64,000 nt of DNA from Leifsonia sp. 466MF (GCF_900100265.1 NZ_LT629696.1:248001-312000); one strand, 5' to 3'; shown: positions 1-8,383, counted from the first letter of the stretch. Made by a program: numbers and translations. The notes: generated by a model from the sequence alone, not told the origin.

Positions 1-851
1 AGCTCCAGCTCGAGTCTCCGACCGCGATCCAGATCTTCCTGCCCTGCGACGGAGCGGACGATGCGGCCGTTCTTGACGCCCTGGAGAAGGAGGTCGCCGC
101 CATCGGCGAAGCGTGGACGGGCGCGCGCCCGGAGCGGATCCCGATGGTGCCGCAGGAGCTGACGGTGGAGGCGTTCGGAAGCCGGGTATCCAGCGGGGAG
201 TCGCAGAACAAGCTCTTCCTCGGGTTGAACAAGAGCAGCGCCCTGCCGGAGAGCTTCGACCTGTTTGTCGGTAAGGCGTTGGCCATCTTCCCTGCGACAG
301 GGAAGCAAGCGGCGTCAACGTATCCGTTCGTGATCGAAGGTCTGCGGGATGCGATCGCCAGCGAACACCTTGTCGTCATCGACGCTCATGACACGCTCAG
401 GCCGCTTCTCGGAGCTATCGAATGCCTCTACATCGGAAAGGCGGCGCTGAAGAGTCATGCCGAGGCGGTCAAAAAGGCGCTGACGGATCTGACCGAGTTC
501 GGAACACGGACGCCGAGCTGCATCCTGATCAACGGCCTGACCGATGTGTTGGAGAAGCTCATGCTGCCGACCGATCAGCTCGCCGAGCTTCTCGGCGCCA
601 GCGGCGATCACGTCCAGGTGATCCTGTTGGACCACGTTTCCAAGGTGAACAGCAATTTCGGCTTGATCGCGACACTCAAAGAGAACGTGGATCAGCTCCT
701 CTTCGGTGGCGACCTGGGAACGCAGCGGTTCGTCGACAACCTGCCGCTCGCGGCCCGGAGGCAGGCGGCCGGCAAGAACGTCCTCCATTCGCTCAAGGAT
801 GACGAACTCTCCGAGATCGTCATCCCCACCATCCAGCAGAACGAAGGATGA
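1..851 (+). CDS. EssC-like T7SSb ATPase, C-terminal part (5' end outside window)
   Basis: The reading frame is open from base 3, so only the last 282 residues are seen. The protein resembles the C-terminal ATPase domain of EssC/YukBA, the FtsK/SpoIIIE-type motor of Firmicutes-style type VII secretion. It shows an IPMVPQEL segment, then a LFLGLNKSSALPESFDL strand region that in EssC precedes the last P-loop. That P-loop is degenerate here: PATGKQA (visible residues about 97-103) lacks the GKS/GKT ending, as is usual for the last EssC domain. The stop overlaps the next start (ATGA), beginning a chain of overlapping genes. In EssC systems the C-terminal variant matches the downstream substrate set, which fits the genes that follow. 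The family call is from motifs and context only. Confidence 0.75.
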   Translation, partial: LQLESPTAIQIFLPCDGADDAAVLDALEKEVAAIGEAWTGARPERIPMVPQELTVEAFGSRVSSGESQNKLFLGLNKSSALPESFDLFVGKALAIFPATGKQAASTYPFVIEGLRDAIASEHLVVIDAHDTLRPLLGAIECLYIGKAALKSHAEAVKKALTDLTEFGTRTPSCILINGLTDVLEKLMLPTDQLAELLGASGDHVQVILLDHVSKVNSNFGLIATLKENVDQLLFGGDLGTQRFVDNLPLAARRQAAGKNVLHSLKDDELSEIVIPTIQQNEG

Positions 852-1063
852 CGATGACCCTCGAAATGACGGGCGACCTCCTGGGCTTGGGGTCCATCGT
901 TCGGCTGGAGACCGAGAGCGCTTCCGGCTTGTTCGTCGTTCTGGCGAGAGGAGCGTTCCGACCGGATAACACGCGGAACGAGGTCGTCGCGCGCTACCTG
1001 GTAGGTCCGCATCCCTATGGGGAGGCGCCGGACAGGGAGACGTTCCCCTATTGTGGCCACTGA
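848..1063 (+). CDS. DUF4176 family small protein of T7SSb locus
   Basis: This is a 71-residue protein whose ATG overlaps the EssC stop. Its pattern is LGLGSIVRL, a variable loop, VARYLVGPHPYGE and a terminal FPYCGH. This matches DUF4176, a small beta-rich family found almost only beside Firmicutes-type T7SS LXG substrates. The molecular role is unknown; an accessory role with the secretion substrate is inferred. A second in-frame ATG lies at 854. No signal peptide or membrane segment is visible. Confidence 0.65.
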   Translation: MTMTLEMTGDLLGLGSIVRLETESASGLFVVLARGAFRPDNTRNEVVARYLVGPHPYGEAPDRETFPYCGH

Positions 1064-1310
1064 AATCCATACTGTTGTTCATCATGGCTACACTGATGCC
1101 GCTGATACAGAATTTCTCACGGATCTTCTCGACCAGATGGAGAACGGGCGTCGCAAGACGACGCAGGTAAAGCAGTTCGCGGGCGCCCTCACGGACATCC
1201 CCGATGCCGTCCAAAGCGAGGAGATCGAGAACATGGCGCGGGTTCGCGCGGACCCGTTCTTCGAACTTCGTGGGTTGGTCCAGCAGCAAGACAGGAAAGG
1301 TGAGTCGTGA
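1053..1310 (+). CDS. Small hypothetical protein in T7SSb operon
   Basis: This is an 85-residue acidic, probably helical protein. The GTG at 1053 was chosen because it gives a short overlap with the DUF4176 gene and has an AGGGAG element at 1034-1039; a longer frame to 1017 would overlap its neighbour by 47 bases. The sequence has an FLTDLLDQMENG helix and an ENMARVRADPFFELRG segment. No family was recognised. Its position between DUF4176 and a WXG100-sized helical protein suggests a substrate, adaptor or chaperone of the same secretion module. The stop overlaps the next GTG (GTGA). Confidence 0.6.
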   Translation: MATEIHTVVHHGYTDAADTEFLTDLLDQMENGRRKTTQVKQFAGALTDIPDAVQSEEIENMARVRADPFFELRGLVQQQDRKGES

Positions 1311-1576
1311 AGGTCGCGTCAAACGTCGGTGCCGCACAGGAGGCCGTCTCGGGGTTCGCGGAGCTTGATACGAGCGGGGGAGGGCAGCAGGTGACCCTGA
1401 GCGCGAGCAACGTTTCGTGCATGCAAGACGGATCAAGCGTCGCGAACAAGCTCCTTGACTGCATCTCTGAACTCGCGTCCGGCGTGAAAGGTCAGGCGAG
1501 CAACGTAACCGCCCTTGCCGCCGAGATCGAGGATCGGGACAAGCAGGACGCGAGCGGCTGGTGCGAAGCGCGATGA
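1307..1576 (+). CDS. WXG100-sized T7SS protein (TIGR04197/YwqI-like)
   Basis: This 89-residue protein has the helical layout of small type VII substrates and LXG partners: a short N-terminal helix, a Thr/Ser-rich turn, then a long helix ending SNVTALAAEIEDRDKQDA. It resembles the TIGR04197 (SACOL2603-like) and DUF5344 (YwqI) families, which are encoded next to LXG toxins and bind their N-termini. The GTG start overlaps the upstream stop and the stop overlaps the next ATG, so translation is probably coupled. The resemblance is by pattern and neighbourhood; no WxG motif is seen. Confidence 0.55.
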   Translation: MKVASNVGAAQEAVSGFAELDTSGGGQQVTLSASNVSCMQDGSSVANKLLDCISELASGVKGQASNVTALAAEIEDRDKQDASGWCEAR

Positions 1577-1926
1577 GGCATCTGAGTGCACAGCAGATCG
1601 AGATCGAGCAGAGGATTCGGGCTCACGAGGACAACACGGCCGAACAGTTGGCGACGATTCGCGTGCTCGAGGAGCAGTGGGACGACTACCGGCGAGTGAT
1701 GCGGGAGAACACGACCCTGTTCGAACAAGCCGGCATCGCCATGGGCGCGGATAACTACTTCGTCAAGAAGGGCCTAGTGGCGAGACGAGAGGTCGACAGT
1801 TACGTCGGCCAACTGGCGAATGAACAGGCCGAGCTCTTCGAGGAGACAGCGAGCAGCATCCGCTCGTCATCCGAAGAAGAGCTGGAACGCATGCGGCGAG
1901 AGAAAGCGGGCATGTCATGGGCTTGA
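1573..1926 (+). CDS. Coiled-coil T7SS accessory protein (YwqH/DUF5082-like)
   Basis: This is a 117-residue, highly charged, heptad-rich protein with no membrane segment. The ATG at 1573 overlaps the upstream TGA (ATGA); an in-frame GTG exists at 1561. The gene order (WXG100-sized protein, coiled-coil protein, then LXG-like protein) matches the Bacillus ywqH-ywqI-ywqJ arrangement, where such small helical proteins are partners of the LXG domain. The family call is tentative. The 3' end overlaps the LXG-like gene by 10 bases. Confidence 0.55.
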   Translation: MRHLSAQQIEIEQRIRAHEDNTAEQLATIRVLEEQWDDYRRVMRENTTLFEQAGIAMGADNYFVKKGLVARREVDSYVGQLANEQAELFEETASSIRSSSEEELERMRREKAGMSWA

Positions 1927-3155
1927 TTTACGACTCCGGCGACTCGGGAAACCTCAAAGCTGCACTGTCGGCGAACCTCACAGCCGCGTCCGCCGTGCTG
2001 ACGAAGCTGAGTAGCGCGTCCACCCGTCTGACCACCGCTCTGGGCACGGGGGAGCTATCCGGGAAGGGCTATACGGCAGTCGATTCCTTGTTCGCGCAGA
2101 TCATCGCGCCGTGCGTCAAAGAGGCGAAGGACGAGATCGACTCCATCTCTGGCGAGCTCGAAACCTATACGAGCGAAGACTCCAAGGTGAGCAGGTTCGG
2201 GGTGCTCAAAGAGGATGAGCTGAACACTCAACTCAGGGCGACCAAAAAGCAGCGCGACGCGACCGAACACCAGATCGAGGTCCACGAACGTGCCGCGGAC
2301 TCATCGACGGCAGTGCCTGGCCTTAGTGAAGCGTTGGAGGCGAAGAACGCTCAATTGGAGTTGGTACTGAACCAGCTCGAGAAGGACATCCACGAACTGG
2401 AAGACAAGCTCAAAGCGCTGCGAGACTTCGCTGCGGCGACCAAGGGTCTCTTCATGGGGCGGCTCGAGAACCTGGCAGCTGCCACCGGCGACGTCATCGC
2501 CCTGCTGAAGAGCTTGAGCGAGCCGGCTGTGATGCCCGGTATGAAGCTCGACGTCCTCGGAGCCACCGGAAGCGCGCTGGGGGCCGCGGCGACGAGGAAG
2601 GAAATCCTCGAGTATCTCGCGGGCGGGAAGATCAAGGCTGACGGCAAGGGCCGTCTGAAGGTCGGTAAGACGTTTCTGTACGACCCGAAGGGTAAGTATC
2701 TCTACAGCGGGGGCAAGGGCCTCAACGCCGCAGCCGGAACGCGGATCGACCACTATTTGCAGCCGGTCAAGGCAGGCGCGAGCGCTGCGCTCAAGGCTCC
2801 CATCGACGACTTCACCGGGTGGAAGGGCACCTCTAATCTCAGCAAGCTCGGCAAGTTTTCTGGCGCTGCCGGCACCGTTCTTACCGTCGGGTCCAACGCT
2901 GACAAGTACTTCGGCGACGGTGTGCAGGGTAATGATGTGCCGGACTTCGCCGTCGATACCGGAGTCGACCTCGCGGGCGCGGCGGCCGCGGCCGGTGCGG
3001 GCGCCGCAATCGGCTCGCTCATTGTGCCTCCGGCTGGGACCATCGTTGGAGCGGTGGCCGGGTTTGTGGTGGGTTTGGCGCTGAACATCGAATGGGGCGG
3101 TGGTCCCTCAGCGACTGATGCCGCCAAAGAGATGATCAAGAAGACCTACCGCTGA
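1917..3155 (+). CDS. LXG-like T7SS effector with glycine-rich hydrophobic C-terminus
   Basis: This 412-residue protein begins MGLIYDSGDSGNL. It has an N-terminal helical region with a GYTAVDSLF segment and two long coiled-coil stretches (roughly 75-190), the layout of LXG proteins exported by T7SSb. The C-terminal part carries a long Ala/Gly-rich hydrophobic stretch (about 346-394, containing AAAAAGAGAAIG and VGAVAGFVVG) that looks like a glycine-zipper membrane-insertion segment. Membrane-depolarising LXG toxins such as Staphylococcus aureus TspA have a comparable tail; the comparison is by architecture only. No nuclease or ADP-ribosyltransferase motif was seen. The following gene, 1 base away, encodes a multi-pass membrane protein that would suit an immunity role. 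Confidence 0.6.
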   Translation: MGLIYDSGDSGNLKAALSANLTAASAVLTKLSSASTRLTTALGTGELSGKGYTAVDSLFAQIIAPCVKEAKDEIDSISGELETYTSEDSKVSRFGVLKEDELNTQLRATKKQRDATEHQIEVHERAADSSTAVPGLSEALEAKNAQLELVLNQLEKDIHELEDKLKALRDFAAATKGLFMGRLENLAAATGDVIALLKSLSEPAVMPGMKLDVLGATGSALGAAATRKEILEYLAGGKIKADGKGRLKVGKTFLYDPKGKYLYSGGKGLNAAAGTRIDHYLQPVKAGASAALKAPIDDFTGWKGTSNLSKLGKFSGAAGTVLTVGSNADKYFGDGVQGNDVPDFAVDTGVDLAGAAAAAGAGAAIGSLIVPPAGTIVGAVAGFVVGLALNIEWGGGPSATDAAKEMIKKTYR

Positions 3156-3156
3156 C

Positions 3157-4008
3157 ATGATGCAAGAGAAGAAGCCGACTATCGCCGAGGCGAACCGTGC
3201 GTATTTCCAGGCCTTAGCCAACACTCGCGGATCCATCGCCATGCTGCCTGCTTTGGCAGGTCCCACAATTGTGGTGCTCTTTGCGGCGAACGTTGGGCCG
3301 TTGAATGCTCCCAGTGCATTCGAGGGCTACGGCGTACTTTCGTCCCTCTCGGCCATCAACGTTGTGCTCATCTGGACCAGCGCAATCTGCCTATTGCTGT
3401 CGGTGCTGCTCAAGGGTGTGAGCTACCGAGCCCAGGTGCTTTCCTCAATGGTCATGGCGGGCATGGCAGTGATCCTCGTCTATTGCCTATGTTTGCTGGC
3501 ACTCGCAATAGCAACGCTTTCCCAGGCAAGAGGAGAGCAGTTCTATGCGACGCTCTTCAGCACCGTAGGCATCATCACTGTGGTGATTGTCGCCGGTTCG
3601 ACGTCGGTGCACGTCCTCCTGCTGCGACGTCGGTTGCGAATCGGGCATTCCGAGAAGCGCACGATGGGCAACTTCCTAGCTGTGTCCCGATCCAATCGGT
3701 CCACGATGTTCTGGATTGCCTTCGGACTGGTGGCGGTGGTGTCCAACGTGGTGACGTCTGGGCAGTATCTCGTGAACACGGCTGGTGCGCTCGGGTTGCT
3801 CCTTTTTGCTTGTGTAATACCCAGTCTCCCGGTCGAGTTCGCGTACCTCGCCTATCTGAAGTCGAAGGATCGTGACTACTGGGAGCGTCCTCCTCGCCCC
3901 GTGGCGAAGGAAGTGCGCCTGAGGCTTGCCAGGAAGATCATCCTCTGGGTTGTGGGGATAGCGGGGGCTCTCGCTCTGTTCTGGGTACTGGCCAAGTACG
4001 TTCTGTGA
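3157..4008 (+). CDS. Multi-pass membrane protein, candidate immunity protein
   Basis: This 283-residue protein has about seven hydrophobic segments (roughly 27-50, 63-84, 94-118, 133-155, 184-199, 206-234 and 260-283). Charged loops lie between them, including RRRLRIG after the fourth and KSKDRDYWERPP before the last. It is not a recognisable transporter. The gene starts 1 base after the LXG-like effector stop, so it belongs to the same transcript. Membrane-acting T7SS toxins are usually neutralised by a polytopic membrane protein encoded next to them, hence the proposed role. Part of this gene is the least GC-rich stretch noticed in the window (3481-3540 has 31 G/C of 60 by hand count), consistent with acquisition by transfer. 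Confidence 0.6.
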   Translation: MMQEKKPTIAEANRAYFQALANTRGSIAMLPALAGPTIVVLFAANVGPLNAPSAFEGYGVLSSLSAINVVLIWTSAICLLLSVLLKGVSYRAQVLSSMVMAGMAVILVYCLCLLALAIATLSQARGEQFYATLFSTVGIITVVIVAGSTSVHVLLLRRRLRIGHSEKRTMGNFLAVSRSNRSTMFWIAFGLVAVVSNVVTSGQYLVNTAGALGLLLFACVIPSLPVEFAYLAYLKSKDRDYWERPPRPVAKEVRLRLARKIILWVVGIAGALALFWVLAKYVL

Positions 4009-4080
4009 CCGCGGTTCCCGGCTCACCCGCCGCACATCGTGAACGGTTCTGAACGAGACAACGAGAAATGAGGACTCACC

Positions 4081-4524
4081 GTGAAACTCCAACCGCGCAC
4101 GCTGAGCATGAACAACGTCGTGAGCTACACGCTCGACCTACACGAGGGCGACGAGCTTCTGGACATCGTCGACGGCACTGCCGCCTACTTCCGTGAGGTT
4201 CTGGTGCACAACGGTTACTACACCACGGGCCCAATGGTCTTTCGGGGACTTCCTGGATCGGAGACCTTCACCCTCATGACCACTCTGGGTAATCGTGTGA
4301 ATATGGTCGGTGATCGCCACTCCGGATTCGAATTCCAAGAGCGCGTAGAGCTGGAGACTGACTACTTCTATCGTCACTGGGATGTCGAGGAGCCACTGCC
4401 GTACGACGCGATCGAGGAGGCCGTGGCAGAAGAAGGATTGAGTCTTCAGAGCGTCTATCACGTGATCCTCGACTTCTACGGCGAGTCCGTGCTCGACCTA
4501 TACGCGCACGTGGAGAAGCGTTGA
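4081..4524 (+). CDS. DUF5085-like protein, first paralogue
   Basis: This 147-residue soluble protein starts at a GTG after a GAGGA element. Features are a MNNVVSYTLDL strand near the N-terminus, a central TTGPMVFRGL segment and a closing VYHVILDFYGES followed by VLDLYAHVEK. This is the pattern of the DUF5085 family (GyrI/effector-binding-like fold), which occurs with Firmicutes T7SS clusters. The function is unknown. It is followed with a one-base overlap by a second protein of the same kind, so the two may form a heterodimer or serve different partners. Alternative: an unrelated GyrI-like sensor. Confidence 0.5.
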   Translation: MKLQPRTLSMNNVVSYTLDLHEGDELLDIVDGTAAYFREVLVHNGYYTTGPMVFRGLPGSETFTLMTTLGNRVNMVGDRHSGFEFQERVELETDYFYRHWDVEEPLPYDAIEEAVAEEGLSLQSVYHVILDFYGESVLDLYAHVEKR

Positions 4525-4997
4525 TGGCCACGCCGTTTCATGACGTGGCGTTCGGCCAAAGACTGTCCTTTCAAAACGTGTTGAGCCATCGCACAAAGTG
4601 TCACTACACGGAGATGGCGGCGCAGTTCGACGAGTTCGTGTCCCGGGTCGAGGCGGACGGCTGCGAACCCGTGGGGCCGCTCTTCTACAGTCTCCACAAC
4701 GTGCCGATGGACGAGATGGTCGATATCGAGACGTTCGTCCCGATTCGGCAAAGCACCTTCCCACGTCACGAGGATTTTCTGTTTCATTCGTACGTCGACG
4801 TCTCCCCTCTCCTGAGAGGGATCGTCAAGGGTGAATTCGACGAGCAGACAGAAGCGGTGTACACACAGCTTCTGGCGACGTTGGAAGCGAACGATCTGGA
4901 GATCAATTCGCCCTTCTACCACGTGTTCCAAAAGGACCCGTCGCCATTCGTCCTGGTCTATGTCGGGTACGTCGACCCGGACCAGAGCGCCCCATGA
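4524..4997 (+). CDS. DUF5085-like protein, second paralogue
   Basis: This 157-residue soluble protein has its ATG overlapping the upstream TGA by one base (TGATG). It shares the layout of the preceding gene: an early FQNVLSHR segment, central VGPLFYSLHNVP and a C-terminal YHVFQKDPSPFVLVYVGYV. The GPLFYSLHNVP block resembles the GyrI-like/DUF5085 core more clearly than in its neighbour. It is the last gene of the lower-GC secretion block; the next gene is convergent and has the high-GC codon use of the rest of the window. The role in secretion is unknown. Confidence 0.5.
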   Translation: MATPFHDVAFGQRLSFQNVLSHRTKCHYTEMAAQFDEFVSRVEADGCEPVGPLFYSLHNVPMDEMVDIETFVPIRQSTFPRHEDFLFHSYVDVSPLLRGIVKGEFDEQTEAVYTQLLATLEANDLEINSPFYHVFQKDPSPFVLVYVGYVDPDQSAP

Positions 4998-5083
4998 TGA
5001 GGTTGCGCACCAAGGCAGTACGGAACAAGCACACCCTCGTACACACCCCGATGCAGTAGGTCGGGCTCGTGCGGGCGGCCGCT

Positions 5084-6913
5084 TCACCCTTCCGCGTCGC
5101 CGCGGTCCCGGTGCAGCACCCCCTTCACGCGCTCCACGCCCTCGGTGACCAGCGAGGTCGCCGAGTCCTTGATGGCGCCGAGCCCGTCCGGGTCGCCCTT
5201 CAGCAGCGCGAACGCCGTGTTCTTGGCGAACTCCGCTGTGATGTGCGGGGGGAGGGGCGGCACGTTCTTGCTGGTGTGCGCGTCGATCAGCGTGACGCCG
5301 CGGTGGGCGAATGCGGCATCCCACGCGGCGGCCACATCGTCGTCGTCGGTCACGGTGATGCCGTTGAAGCCGAGGAGGCGCGCCCACCCGGCGTAGTCGA
5401 CGGACTCGACGGCCTGTGCGGTCTCCCAGACGGGGTTCGCGTCCTCGGTGCGCATCTCCCACGAGACCTGCGTGAGGTCGTCGTTGTGCAGCACCAGGAC
5501 GATGAAGGTCGGGTCGGACCAGCGTGACAGGTACTTCTTGATGGTGATGAGCTCGTTCATCCCGAGCATCTGGAACGCGCCGTCGCCGATGGTGCAGACG
5601 ACCGTCCGGTCGGGATACGCGAACTTCGCCGCCTCCGCGTAGGGCATCGCTGCGATCATCGTGGCGAGGCGGCCGGAGAGGTCGCCGAGCATCCCGTCGC
5701 GAAGCCGGATGTAGTGGCCGTACCAGTCGGCGGTGGTGCCCGCGTCGGCGGTGACGATCGCGCCGGCGGGCAGCCGCTTGTTCAACTCCGCGTACACCCG
5801 GCGCGGGTTCACTCCGTCGTCGTAGGTCTGATCGGCCTGGGCGGCGAGCTCGTCGTCCCACGTCCGCATGTCGTCGGCGACCTTCTCCTGCCAGGAGAGG
5901 TCCTCCTTCTGGGTGAGCAGGGGGAGGAGTCCGGCGAGGGCGGTCTTCACGTCCGCCCAGATGCTCACCTCGGTCGGGTACCGCAGGCCGAGCTGCTCGG
6001 GTCGCAGGTCGATCTGTACGGCCCGCGCCTGCCCGGTCGCCGGGAGGAACTGCCCGTACGGATAGTTCGTGCCGAGCAGCACGAGCGTGTCGCACTCCTT
6101 CATCTGGTGGTAGCTCGGCCGGGAGCCGAGGAGCCCCAGCTGCTGGGTGTGGAACGGCACGTCCGACGGCACGGTTTGCTTGCCACGGAGGGAGGTGATG
6201 ACGCCGGCGCCGGCGAGCTTCGCCGCCTCCAGCACCTCCGCCGTCGCGCCGTTCGCCCCGGCGCCGACCAGGAACGTGACGCGCTCGCCGGCGTTGATCA
6301 GATCGGCGGCGGCCTGCAGCTGCTCCAGCGGGGGAGCGATGGCGGTGGATGGCGCCACAGCACTCGAACGCGACTGCCACATCTCAGGTCCCGGCTCCAC
6401 CATCTTCTGCCCCTGCACGTCGTGCGGAAGGATGATCACGCACGGCTGCAGCCGGGTGATCGCGGTCCGGAACGCGGTGTCGACGACGGCCTGCGCCTGC
6501 GCGGGCGACACGATCGTCTGGACGTACGCGGCGACGTCCGAGAAGGTCCGCTCGAGGTGGCTCTCCTGCTGGTTGAACGTCCCCAGCGAGTCGAGGCCCT
6601 GCTGGCCGACGATCGCGACGACGGGCTGGTTGTCCATCTTCGCGTCGTACAGGCCGTTGATCAGGTGGAACCCGCCCGGGCTCGACGTGGCGACGCACAC
6701 GCCGACCTCGCCGGTGAACTTCGCGTGCGCCGTCGCCATCAACGCGGCGATCTCCTCGTGCGTCGGACGGATGTACTCCACGCCCTCCTCGGCCCGCTCC
6801 GCCTTGCCGAGGGCGCCGTCGAACTCCCCGATGCCGTCGCCGGGGAATCCGAACACCCGCCGCACGCCCCACTCCCGGATCCGCTCGATCACGAACTCGC
6901 TCACCGTCGTCAT
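5084..6913 (-). CDS. Thiamine-pyrophosphate enzyme, pyruvate oxidase/acetolactate synthase-like
   Basis: This 609-residue TPP-dependent enzyme has the three-domain layout of pyruvate oxidase (PoxB), acetolactate synthase and related decarboxylases. The N-terminal PYR domain begins RVFGFPGDGIGE and has the catalytic-type Glu in THEEIAALMA. A central domain follows, then a C-terminal PP domain with GDGAFQML. In the cofactor motif the usual NN is replaced by HND (VLHNDDLTQ). Translation starts at an ATG with AAGGAG 7 bases upstream; the open frame extends further but without a ribosome site. It is downstream of an NDH-2-like dehydrogenase on the same strand, which fits a quinone-linked pyruvate oxidation role. 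Substrate not proven. Confidence 0.85.
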   Translation of the reverse strand: MTTVSEFVIERIREWGVRRVFGFPGDGIGEFDGALGKAERAEEGVEYIRPTHEEIAALMATAHAKFTGEVGVCVATSSPGGFHLINGLYDAKMDNQPVVAIVGQQGLDSLGTFNQQESHLERTFSDVAAYVQTIVSPAQAQAVVDTAFRTAITRLQPCVIILPHDVQGQKMVEPGPEMWQSRSSAVAPSTAIAPPLEQLQAAADLINAGERVTFLVGAGANGATAEVLEAAKLAGAGVITSLRGKQTVPSDVPFHTQQLGLLGSRPSYHQMKECDTLVLLGTNYPYGQFLPATGQARAVQIDLRPEQLGLRYPTEVSIWADVKTALAGLLPLLTQKEDLSWQEKVADDMRTWDDELAAQADQTYDDGVNPRRVYAELNKRLPAGAIVTADAGTTADWYGHYIRLRDGMLGDLSGRLATMIAAMPYAEAAKFAYPDRTVVCTIGDGAFQMLGMNELITIKKYLSRWSDPTFIVLVLHNDDLTQVSWEMRTEDANPVWETAQAVESVDYAGWARLLGFNGITVTDDDDVAAAWDAAFAHRGVTLIDAHTSKNVPPLPPHITAEFAKNTAFALLKGDPDGLGAIKDSATSLVTEGVERVKGVLHRDRGDAEG

Positions 6914-7007
6914 GCTGTGTCTCCTTTTCGCGCGTCCTGTCGTTCGCGTGCACATTGGCCATCCAACGCCCCGAGACTCCCGGGTCAACGGGGTCGGACG
7001 GCGTCGG

Positions 7008-8339
7008 TCAGTTCTTCTCCTGCGCGGTTGCCGCCTCACGGAACCGTTCCCGCGGCTCCTGCACCGTTCCGACCGGCGCCGCATCGCGTGGGGTGAGTCC
7101 ATTGCCGACCCACCCGAGCACGAGGCGGAACCGACGCGAGAGGCTGGGCAGGGCGATCGCGTGATAGACCTTGTCGACGGCCCACGCCGCGACGCCGCGC
7201 AGGGGGATGCCGCGGACGACGGCGGCCCCGCGCATCCCGCTGTAGCTGGCGAGCGTCCCCAGTGCACGGTGACGGTACTCGGTGAGTCTCTCGCCGGCGA
7301 TCGACCGCCGCAGGTTGCCGGCGAGCACCCGTGCCTGCCGGATCGCATTCTGCGCGTTCGGCGGGTAGTAGGCGGGCTGCTTCTCGGCCAGCAGATCGGG
7401 CACCTGGGCGTCGTCTCCGAGAGCCCACACGCCGTCGAGGGGCGTGCCGTCGTCGCGGACCGCCTGCAGGCTCGCGTTGCACTGCACGTGCCCCTTCGGG
7501 CCGCGCGGCACATCCGCTCGGTCGAGCACCGGGTTGGGAGTGACGCCGGCCACCCATACGAGCGTGTCGGTGGGATGCGTCTGACCGTTGCTGAGCACGA
7601 CGTCGCCGTGCTCGCAGCTCTTCACCTCGGTGTGGAGCAGCACGTGGATGCCGCGCTTGCGCAACAGCCTCAGGGTCCAGGCGGAGAGCTGCTCGGGGAG
7701 CTCGGCGGCGATCCGGCCGGCGACCTCGATCAGCAGCCAGCTCATCCGTTCGCCGTCGAGCTCCCTGTAGCGGTCGAGTTCGGCAGCCGCGACACGCTGC
7801 AGCTCCGCGATCGCCTCGACGCCGGTGTACCCGCCGCCGACGAACACGAACGTCAGCGCCCGCTTCCGCTCGGCGGCGTCGCCGGTGGCGGCGGCGAAGC
7901 GGATGCGCTCCAGCACGTGGTCGCGCAGATATGCCGCCTCTTCGACGCTGGAGAAGCCGATCGCGGTCTCGGCGAGCCCAGGGATGGGCAGCGTCTTGGT
8001 GACGGCGCCCAGGGCGAACACGACGTGGTCGTAGGCGATCGCCCGCTCGGTCCCGTCGAGGGTCCGCACGACGGCGACCCGGGCGCCGGTATCCACCGAC
8101 TGGAGCGCCCCGGCGACGATGTCGGCGTTCTTGAGCGGGCGGCGCAGGGGCACGACCGAGTCACGCGCCTGGGTCTCGCCGCCCGCCACCTCGGGCAGCA
8201 AGGGCTTGTAGGTCAGGTACGGCTCGGGCTCCACGACGGTCATGCGCAGGCGGTGGGCCGCGGCGTCGCGACGCAAGTCCCGCGCGAGCGTGAACCCGGC
8301 GAACCCTGCGCCGAGGATGAGGATGTGCGGTTCGGTCAT
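7008..8339 (-). CDS. NAD(P)/FAD-dependent oxidoreductase, type II NADH dehydrogenase-like
   Basis: This 443-residue flavoprotein has an N-terminal FAD-binding GAGFAGF, a second Rossmann motif VGGGYTGVE (about 173-181) for NAD(P)H, and a WALGDDAQVP motif that contacts FAD. The length and order match type II NADH dehydrogenases, single-subunit peripheral membrane enzymes that pass electrons to quinone without pumping protons. The C-terminal part (after about 370) contains amphipathic and aromatic segments, VAAWAVDKVYHAI, as used for membrane attachment. GGAAGGAG precedes the ATG. It lies between an SDR and the TPP enzyme, all leftward, probably one operon. Confidence 0.85.
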   Translation of the reverse strand: MTEPHILILGAGFAGFTLARDLRRDAAAHRLRMTVVEPEPYLTYKPLLPEVAGGETQARDSVVPLRRPLKNADIVAGALQSVDTGARVAVVRTLDGTERAIAYDHVVFALGAVTKTLPIPGLAETAIGFSSVEEAAYLRDHVLERIRFAAATGDAAERKRALTFVFVGGGYTGVEAIAELQRVAAAELDRYRELDGERMSWLLIEVAGRIAAELPEQLSAWTLRLLRKRGIHVLLHTEVKSCEHGDVVLSNGQTHPTDTLVWVAGVTPNPVLDRADVPRGPKGHVQCNASLQAVRDDGTPLDGVWALGDDAQVPDLLAEKQPAYYPPNAQNAIRQARVLAGNLRRSIAGERLTEYRHRALGTLASYSGMRGAAVVRGIPLRGVAAWAVDKVYHAIALPSLSRRFRLVLGWVGNGLTPRDAAPVGTVQEPRERFREAATAQEKN

Positions 8340-8383
8340 CGCTCTCGCTCCTTCCTTCTCCGGTGGCGTGCCCTCGCGCTCCG

